NCBI GenBank assembly: GCA_947172415.1
Contig: OX359201.1
Location: 2,976,001-3,040,000, forward strand
From: Chondrosia reniformis
Taxonomy: Eukaryota; Porifera; Demospongiae; Chondrillida; Chondrillidae
DNA: 64,000 bases
Direction: 5' to 3'
Each line of letters begins with the position of its first letter. Within the stretch, counting starts at the first letter, position 1. The notes under the pieces are model-generated. The model had not been told where the DNA came from, ran no database searches, and saw nothing but the letters and a program-made list of their open reading frames with translations. Of this stretch, positions 57,751 to 64,000 are shown one piece after another. Made by a program: the position numbers and the translations under genes.

Positions 57751-57815
57751 CAAGTAGTTCGAGTTTACTTAGGGGCGCCTGGCGCCCCACGAGTTTTTTA
57801 AACTCGAACTACTTG
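57751..57815. repeat. 65-bp palindromic element with nested hairpin
   Basis: Outer arms CAAGTAGTTCGAGTTTA and its complement enclose an inner AGGGGCGCC-TGGCGCCCC stem. The inner GGGGCGCC stem resembles the hairpin at 33328. The LINE tail begins at the next base. Confidence 0.75.
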
Positions 57816-59330
57816 TTTTTATTATTATTATTAAAGTGACTATCAGTATACAAGCTGACCAGCCAGGTTTGGCTTATTAGTCACAAAAAGAATGGTGAGG
57901 GTGTTTACAATAAATTATGATGGGAATAAAAGGGATTGTCTAAGATTATACATTCTATAAATAAAATTAATGACTTTTGTATTGTCTGAGGTTAAAAGAT
58001 ATTGTAATTTAGTGGAGGGAGACATACATGTAAAATTGGGATTAAGATTGGTACAGTAGGTAAATAAATCTTTTCTTATAATATTAAGTTTACAACAATC
58101 AAGCAAAAAATGTGCTTGGTCCTCCACCTCACCCCCAGCACAGACCTGACATGTCCTCTGATCAAATGGGATGGAGGTGTAACGACCAACTTCGACTGCA
58201 AGGGGAAGGCAACCAGTACGTAGACCAGCGATGACTCGTCTCCTGCCTTTGTCACATCTCATTATATAACTATCTACCTTGGGAGCAAATTTTATCTTAC
58301 GGTAAAGATTTAATCTACCACCAGAACTGGAGTTATAAGGGATTCTATTAATATTTTGATACCGGAGTAAATCATAATTAACACAGATACTTTGGGTGGT
58401 AAGATGTACAATAGAGTTAAGATCAAGTGTTGCAGGGGGGGAGTATTGGGGCCAGTAGCTAGAAAACAAATTATTTACAGAGCTAACCCAATTATGGGTG
58501 CCTTGCTCGGCCAATCTACATGCTTCAATAAAAACTGCTTTTGTGATACGATTATTATGTAGGGTGTGTAGTCTTTTCCAGAATTTAATACATGTGATTT
58601 TTGTCAGACATGATATAGGTTTCCAACCCATCTCCCCTATTAAAGCGTCAAGAGGTACATTCCGATTAAGTCCTAAGAAGTTTCTAATTAGTTTAAACTG
58701 TATTTTGTTAACCTGATCATAGGACTTAAATCCCCATAAAAAGGAGCTATAATTAATGACTGGTAAGATTAGACTTTCATATATTTTACTGTATACATTG
58801 TAGTTAAAATTACCTGAGGTCCTAGATTTACAGATTAAAAGGCTGGCAGCTCTACTGGCTGAGATGGAGGTTGCTTCAATTGTAGCCTTCAGACTAAGGT
58901 GTTCAGTAAATATGACACCTAGGTACTTGTATTTATCAGTGTAAGTAATATAAGCATTACAGCATTCAAATATTTTCGAGTCTAGTGGTTTTCTATTGTT
59001 TCTGAAATGCACTGTTTTAGTTTTATCAGGGTTTATAGACAAATTCCATAAGTTACAATAAGAGGTAAGAGAATTTAACTTATTCTGTAGGATTCTAGGA
59101 GAGTCTGCTATGATAACTAAATCATCTGCATATAGTAGAGCATCGATCTTTATATTACCAAAGCTAATTGGGGCATTTACTTCCCTGAGGGAAACCGGTA
59201 GATCATTGATATAAATGTTAAATAGAGTGGGGGACAAAACACATCCTTGCTTAACACCTGTATTAACTTGGAACCAATCAGTGGTACTGCATATGTATTT
59301 ATATCTATAATACAAGTTAATACGCAACTA
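57816..59330 (-). mobile_element. 5'-truncated LINE (CR1/Jockey-type), RT C-terminal half
   Basis: The minus strand ends in a (TAA)n-type 3' tail at 57816-57840 and begins abruptly near 59300-59330. It carries one long open frame without stops (see CDS), so the insertion is young. The endonuclease and the first RT motifs are missing. No clear target duplication was found. Just upstream (59310-59400) a ~57-bp unit (ACGCAACTATTATAACAC / ACACAACTATTGTAACAC) is tandemly doubled. Confidence 0.85.
57915..59327 (-). CDS. LINE reverse transcriptase, C-terminal part
   Basis: About 460 residues, open throughout. STTDWFQVNTGVKQGCVLSP and TLFNIYINDLP open the recognisable RT. The catalytic box is LLYADDLVIIAD (~59120), then LSINPDKTKTVHF and KYKYLGVIF. 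The thumb and a long C-terminal region follow, ending in a zinc-knuckle-like RTCQVCAGGEVEDQAHFLLDC (~58090-58160; C-x2-C-x8-H-x4-C). That C-terminal motif is common in CR1/L2/Jockey-group LINEs. The first ATG is not the native start, since the protein is cut at its N-terminus. It could supply RT only if completed elsewhere; as it stands it is a fragment. Confidence 0.85.
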   Translation of the reverse strand: MRINLYYRYKYICSTTDWFQVNTGVKQGCVLSPTLFNIYINDLPVSLREVNAPISFGNIKIDALLYADDLVIIADSPRILQNKLNSLTSYCNLWNLSINPDKTKTVHFRNNRKPLDSKIFECCNAYITYTDKYKYLGVIFTEHLSLKATIEATSISASRAASLLICKSRTSGNFNYNVYSKIYESLILPVINYSSFLWGFKSYDQVNKIQFKLIRNFLGLNRNVPLDALIGEMGWKPISCLTKITCIKFWKRLHTLHNNRITKAVFIEACRLAEQGTHNWVSSVNNLFSSYWPQYSPPATLDLNSIVHLTTQSICVNYDLLRYQNINRIPYNSSSGGRLNLYRKIKFAPKVDSYIMRCDKGRRRVIAGLRTGCLPLAVEVGRYTSIPFDQRTCQVCAGGEVEDQAHFLLDCCKLNIIRKDLFTYCTNLNPNFTCMSPSTKLQYLLTSDNTKVINFIYRMYNLRQSLLFPS

Positions 59331-59455
59331 TTATAACACTTATTTTATACGTCGATATAATACGAGTTCATACACAACTATTGTAACACCCAATTTATAG
59401 GTCAATACATCGTTTTTGCAAATGGCGGTCGTCAGGAAGCTGAAGCTTTTCTATC

Positions 59456-60907
59456 ATGTTCAGGACACTTAAGCTTCCAAAATCGTTTGGAATACCAGTA
59501 GATCGCCATATTGAAGCCCAACGAAGTCGCCAAGTGCTTTCAATTAGAAGCGTAATAAAAAATGCAAGTAAGTTTGGTCAATATCTATGAATCCTCGTTT
59601 GATTAAAGTAAATACTGTAATACACCGTCAGTATAGGCCTATGTCAGTCTAGAAAGACGTTCTAATTAATGTCTGCGATCTGTGTAACATCTGTCAATGC
59701 TAAGTTGTTATTGTAATTGAAGTTCTACCTGTGCAGCCCGTAGGACTGATTTTGTAAAAATTTTGAACAGAGACGTTCTATGTGTTTGTAAATTTGTACG
59801 TTCTAAGTCTGTCTAAAGTTGTTAGAGTGTAACTTGACAGAGGCCTTCTAAGTCTGTCTAAGGTTGTTCGAGTGTAGCTTAGCAGTGGGGTTCTAAGCGT
59901 GTCTAAAGTTGTTCGAGTGTACCTTAGCAGAGGCGTTCTAAGTCTGTATAAAGTTGTTCGAGTGTGACTTGACAGAGGCGTTCTAAGTCTGTCTAAAGTT
60001 GTTCGAGTGTACCTTAGCAGAGGCGTTCTAAGTCTCTCTGAAGTTGTTCGAGTGTATAGCTTAGCAGAGGGGTTCTAATTGTGTCTAAAGTAGTTCGAGT
60101 GTAGCTTAGCCGAGGCGTTCAAGTCTATCTAAACAGTTGTTCGAGGGTATAGCTTAGCAGAGGGGTTCTACGTGTGTCTAAAGTTGTTCGAGTGCGACTT
60201 GACAGAGGCGTTCTAAGTCTGTCTAAAGTTGTTCGAGTGTACCTTAGCAGAGGCGTTCTAAGTCTGTCTGAAGTTGTTCGAGTGTATAGCTTAGCAGAGG
60301 GGTTCTAAGTGTGTCTAAAGTTGTTCGAGTGTATAGCTTCACAGAGGTGTTCTAAGTCTGTCTAAAGTTGTTCGGGTGTAACTTGACAGAGGCGTTCTAA
60401 GTCTGTCTAAAGTTGTTCTAGTGTAGCTTAGCAGAGGAGTTCTAAGTGTGTCTAAAGGTTATGAGTGTAGCTAACTTTGCTGAGGAGTTTTAAGTCTATC
60501 TAAGTTGTATGAGTGTAGCTTGACAGAAGTGTTCTACGTGTGTCTAAGGTTGTACAAGTGTAGCGTACAGAGGCATTCTACCTGTGTCTGATGTTGTCTG
60601 TAATTATAGCACTACAACTGTAACTTATCTCATTGTACAAATTGTGTAGTCGATTATCGTCTTTACTCAACCCTTTTTTAACTGCATGTGACATAAAAAG
60701 TCCTGCAATGGATTTGATCTCATGCTCGTGAAAGAGAGTTGATTAGACATTAAACAACCTTTAAATTAATATTGGTTAATCGTCTTGATTATCTTTTATT
60801 TTCCCGAATCAGGTTAATTAATGAATAATAAATTACATAAACAGTGCATGTATATGTTTATAGTTCTACTGGAAGAAAATGTTCCCTCCTCCAGAAACAT
60901 TTATTGA
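59456..60907 (+). CDS. Possible two-exon 51-residue protein
   Basis: Exon 1, 59456-59567 (MFRTLKLPKSFGIPVDRHIE and on to VIKNA), ends at a strong donor GTAAGT, phase 1. Exon 2, 60864-60907, follows TTTATAG and continues ILLEENVPSSRNIY to a TGA. The join is in phase. The intron (1.3 kb) holds the 47-bp minisatellite. A TTTTGCAAATGGCGG start-site context lies just upstream and a similar piece occurs, inverted, at 27507. No family recognised. It is weak without transcript support. Confidence 0.3.
59780..60600. repeat. ~47-bp minisatellite, array 1
   Basis: About 17 diverged copies of GAGGCGTTCTAAGTCTGTC plus TAAAGTTGTTCGAGTGTAGC plus TTAGCAGA. The edges are more diverged than the middle. The same unit forms array 2 at 62906-63344. 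Confidence 0.93.
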
Positions 60908-60963
60908 ATGGAACGTCTAAAGGAAAAAAAGAGAAAAATCATTAATTTTTTATTTTACATATA

Positions 60964-61447
60964 TTATACATTCAAGTGCATGTTGTTTACCATTGAACCC
61001 TTCCCCTGTCTACCCACATTTCTTTTGGGGGAGTTGCATCTTTTGCACCTCCCCCTGAAGCCAAAGTTGTAGAACCTGCATCTACACATGGAAAAGAGGT
61101 TATAATAACATACACAAAAAACTGCTTAAGACACATCTTACGTGTTACATGTCCACCCTTTCTTGCCTGCCTTCTTTTGTGTTTGAGGGCGGGGAACTGG
61201 GTGACAGGGTGGGGTGGTGGAGGTAGTGGGTGTAGTGCTTGGAAGGGGGGGGTAAGTTATTGGGAGTAATGTTGGGTGGAGGTGGAGGATTGTTGGATGT
61301 GATAGGTGTAATGTTCGGTGGGGGTGGTGTATTGGTGAGGGTGGTGGGAGTAGGGTTGGGTGGGGGTGGTGAAGTGGTGGGGGTGGTGGGGTTGATGTTT
61401 GGTTGGGGGGTTGGGTTTATGCTTTCTTCAAGCAGGAGTGCATCGTC
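60964..61447 (-). CDS. Pro-rich RanBP2-type zinc-finger protein, last two exons
   Basis: Exon 61142-61447 follows the acceptor ATTATAG and reads DDALLLEESINPTPQPNINP, then tandem Pro/Thr/Asn repeats (SPPPPNPTPTT, TPPPPNITPITSNN), a basic stretch QTQKKAGKKG and the start of a zinc finger. Exon 60964-61081 completes it: WTC-NTC-RFYNFGFRGRC-KRC, i.e. W-x-C-x2-C-x3-N-x6-C-x2-C, a RanBP2-type finger, and ends MHLNV-stop. RanBP2 fingers bind single-stranded RNA or ubiquitin (family knowledge). The exon has eight G (plus strand, ~61245-61252) where seven keep the frame into the finger. This is a homopolymer indel or error. Upstream exons are not secured. Confidence 0.65.
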
Positions 61448-61889
61448 CTATAATATATTTAAATAGAAAACGGGATCTAAACGATATTTACATAATCGTA
61501 ACAGTATACCAATACCATAGAAACTACAATATCTCAACCGGTTAGAGGCTTACCTACAGCTAGGGTATATGAAGACATTCCTATTGCAATGATATACGCT
61601 GTACAAGGATATATGTCCGTATTACGGAATATTGAGGTGTCTATAAATCAGACGTTACTTAAATACGTACGTCTACGGGCAACAATCGGGACCTTATATT
61701 TGTGTCCGCATAATCGCGATGTCCGCATTTCAGAGAGTCCCGTATAAGGGGTTACACTGTATTCTTCAATAAATTCGTATGCACATGTTATACACTTCCT
61801 TTCGTTAAAATTCTTACCAATTAATAAAATAAACTTGATAATAGTTTATTTTGTTTAGTTTACGTACGCCTACGGGTGGTATAGTTTAC

Positions 61890-61923
61890 GTGTCGCTAAA
61901 ACAGGGCAGAGTGAGTCCGCCAT
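61890..61923 (-). CDS. Possible first exon of the RanBP2-finger gene
   Basis: ATG at 61921-61923 gives MADSLCPVLAT, then a weak donor GTAAAC. The phase (1) does not fit the 61447 exon directly, so another exon would be needed between them. The AAGAATGGCGGAC context is promoter-like. Confidence 0.25.
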
Positions 61924-62146
61924 TCTTTATTTAGAGGAATATCGTCCGGTATATCATGCAAGAAATGAAACTCACTACTTCCATCGTATCCATTCTCGTG
62001 TTCGCAAGCGTCTGAAATTCTTATCGCACAGCTGGAATCTGGTCCAACAGCCGAAGTTCGCTATAACGGCTGAAATTTGGCGTTTTAAGCGAGCATTTGG
62101 CGGTAACAATATTATCGATATCGCTATAACAACCTACGCTACAACG

Positions 62147-62239
62147 ATGAACGTCGAAAAGTGGCTATTGCTTATAACAGCATTTTTCAACGCTACAGCT
62201 ATCTATGACTCCCTTCGTGAACGCCAAACATCATCTCTA
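62147..62239 (+). CDS. Signal-peptide first exon of an unknown gene
   Basis: ATG at 62147 encodes MNVEKWLLLITAFFNATAIY and then DSLRERQTSSL, ending at a strong donor GTGAGT, phase 0. The hydrophobic core WLLLITAFF looks like a signal peptide. Later exons were not found in the 1.7 kb to the window end, so the gene would run on. It would share a ~220-bp divergent promoter with the minus-strand MADSLCPVL start. Confidence 0.4.
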
Positions 62240-62818
62240 GTGAGTATATTGATTATCTTCTACTAAGCAATAACGCTTATATGTATAAGTAGTAGACCTC
62301 CTATATTATATACGCGCTGCTTATACATTAACTGATAATAATTATGTAAAGACGATTTGGCCTTTGATCGCCGTCTCTAAACAAACAGTAGTGTACAATC
62401 CATATAAAGATTAATATTTACACTACTCCATGTCAAGAATCGGTGAACACAAAGACGTAGGGTGCTACACTGTAGAGTGAGGGAAACACATTATCAAATC
62501 AAGTTATAGGAGGCAGCCCCGTACTCGAGCTACTTGCTCATATTTCAGTATTAAGGCATCAAGCGTACGTTTCACCGGTTCCAATTCGTCGTTTGAAGTC
62601 CGTAAGTCTTTAAAACCTTGTACGCAGGCTTTGCTTTGGTTTTCATCAGTTCAGTTTTCATCAGTGCCATTTTCATCAGTGACGCTAGTGAAGAGAAAGC
62701 CAATTAAAGCTTAGAATAGTACGCCAAAGTTAGCCTAAGCGTTGGGCATTTCGTTTACAAGTATTCGAAGATGGAAGCCATATCAAAATTTAATTTGAAA
62801 TACAGCATAGGGATTTCA
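62240..62818. other. No gene recognised
   Basis: Contains three close TTTTCATCAGT repeats (62639-62690). Otherwise unremarkable. Confidence 0.5.
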
Positions 62819-63430
62819 CGGTGTCTCCAAATACAGACTTTTCTGTTAGTCCTATAGTCTTACGGCTCATGACTTCCCTCTACTAAAGTCTTACAGTACA
62901 TTTAGGCAGAGGGGTTCTACATTTGTCTAAAGTTGTTTGAGTGTAGCTTAGCAGAGGGGTTCTAAGTCTGTCTAAAGTTGTACGAGTGTAGCTTAGCAGA
63001 GGGGTTCTAAGTGTGTCTAAAATTATTCGAGTGTAGCTTAGCAGAGGGGTTCTACATTTGTCTAAAGTTATTCGAGTGTAGCTTAGCAGAGGCGTTCTAA
63101 GCGTGTCTAAAGTTGTTCGTGTGTAGCTTAGCAGAGGGGTTCTAAGTGTGTCCATAGAGTTGTTCGAGTGTAACTTGACAGAGGCGTTCTAAGTCTGTCT
63201 TAAGTTGTTCGAGTGTAGCTTAGCAGAGGGATTCTAAGTCTGTTTAAAGTTGTTCGAGTGTAGCTTAGCAGAGGGATTCTAAGTGTGTCTAAAGTTGTAC
63301 GAGTGTAGCTTAGCAGAGGGGTTCTACATTTGTCTAAAGTTACGGTGCCTCCAAATATACCCTTTTCTGTTAGTCTTATAGTCTTACAGCTCATGACTTC
63401 CCTCTACTAAAGTCTTACAGTACATTTAGG
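62819..63430. repeat. ~47-bp minisatellite, array 2, bracketed by 88-bp direct repeats
   Basis: About nine copies of the array 1 unit at 62906-63344. Immediately outside, CGGTGTCTCCAAATA through ACAGTACATTTAGGC occurs at 62819-62906 and again at 63345-63430 (direct, a few changes). Short minus-strand frames through it (LRTPLLSYTRTTLD) are artefacts. Confidence 0.9.
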
Positions 63431-64000
63431 CTGTAAGTTTACTTCTAACTTAAATTAGATTCCCGTGTTTACAAACAGGACAGTATTTGTTTATAAACTG
63501 TTTATAATAAACACTGTAATGTTTGTATCATCTATTGATAATCATGCTAATCAGTAATAAGAAGCGTAGGGCAAAGACATCGACGGCGCCTGCCAAATGA
63601 ATACACTAGTCTTTTGCGCTCTGAAGGCCTTCTTTTGATTTTTAGCCATATTACATGATATCCTTAAATATGTCCGGCGCCGTACGTAATCATTTTGTCT
63701 TTGTTTAAGACAAATTACATCTATGCGTAGTAATACCTTTACTATAACGTTTAATATACTTTTTCAAATTATCTTATCAATAAACAAGGGCAAATATTAC
63801 AATGATAGTGATAAAGATGATGGTACTGTAAGGATGAGACAGTGACGTTTAATCATAGATTATGTATACTACGTAACGTTACGTAGTATAGATAATTAAT
63901 CTATGGTTTAATATAGGCACAATTCCTTTGGTGACGTTCCCTTGCTATGCTAAGGACGGCTGGTACCAAAGTTTTTTAGCTACGTGAATGAAAAGAAAAG
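63431..64000. other. Window end, no gene recognised; 26-bp perfect palindrome
   Basis: 63865-63890 is the perfect palindrome TATACTACGTAAC/GTTACGTAGTATA, within a looser outer inverted repeat (AATCATAGATTA / ATTAATCTATGG). No ORF or exon is supported. Confidence 0.6.

Noticed and set aside
61239-61466. Gly/Val-rich plus-strand protein
   Set aside because: It is the reverse complement of the Pro-rich exon of the RanBP2-finger gene, which has splice sites and a zinc finger.
62883-63394. Repetitive LRTPLLSYTRTTLD proteins
   Set aside because: Shadow translations of the 47-bp minisatellite; no start, splice or codon bias.

Overview
This looks like nuclear DNA from an early-branching animal, most likely a sponge. 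The DNA is AT-rich, the introns are compact (many 50-250 bp, GT-AG) and the genes are animal ones: cadherin/LamG, CEP70, alkylglycerol monooxygenase, a Roc-COR protein with a CARD, and a RanBP2 zinc-finger protein. No bacterial operon, CRISPR array, rRNA or tRNA gene was seen. The sponge assignment is an inference from this gene set and style, not a direct match.

Layout. (1) 1-25,440 is a giant, degenerate tandem array of a 13-bp unit (consensus TACTAGTTGTATG), with higher-order units, a 782-bp tandem duplication and an inverted block. Five foreign insertions interrupt it: a LINE with a 13-bp target duplication (1683-2884), a retroelement-like ORF (6386-7717), a Penelope-like element with a hammerhead-ribozyme-like 3' region (9838-11227), a foldback MITE plus adjoining sequence (13762-14544), and a 1.3-kb element with inverted ends (20409-21702). 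(2) 25,440-33,000 is a mobile-element cluster: a second ribozyme-like end, a poly-A/hairpin block, two direct copies of a ~925-bp repeat whose two ends carry the same 16 bp, a tRNA-type SINE with a 15-bp target duplication, a textbook hammerhead ribozyme fold, and between the two repeats a GRP-repeat protein plus a Pif1-like helicase cut off exactly where the second repeat begins. (3) 33,431-37,387 (+) is a six-cadherin, LamG-like transmembrane protein with one in-frame stop. (4) 38,6xx-48,340 (-) holds the 3' half of AGMO directly downstream of the 5' half of CEP70, the two meeting at a 17-bp minisatellite. A complete-looking 6.48-kb CACTA/EnSpm DNA transposon sits in a CEP70 intron. (5) 48,828-54,752 (-) is one four-exon gene encoding Kelch repeats, a Roc-COR GTPase and a C-terminal CARD, a likely innate-immune or cell-death signalling protein. 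A small Cys-containing ORF starts divergently at 54,908. (6) 55,600-59,340 is repeats plus a 5'-truncated LINE. (7) 59,456-62,239 has a possible 51-codon two-exon gene, the 3' exons of a Pro-rich RanBP2-zinc-finger gene (-), and a signal-peptide first exon (+). Two arrays of a ~47-bp minisatellite lie at 59,780-60,600 and 62,906-63,344.

Most notable points: the Kelch-Roc-COR-CARD architecture with all splice phases consistent; the CACTA transposon whose sub-terminal GATCCG-type motifs recur in its own divergent promoter; three hammerhead-like motifs, one a full three-stem fold; and the CEP70/AGMO half-gene junction. Several conserved genes carry exactly one small lesion (in-frame stop, dinucleotide or homopolymer indel). 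This may mean assembly or base-calling errors rather than gene death.
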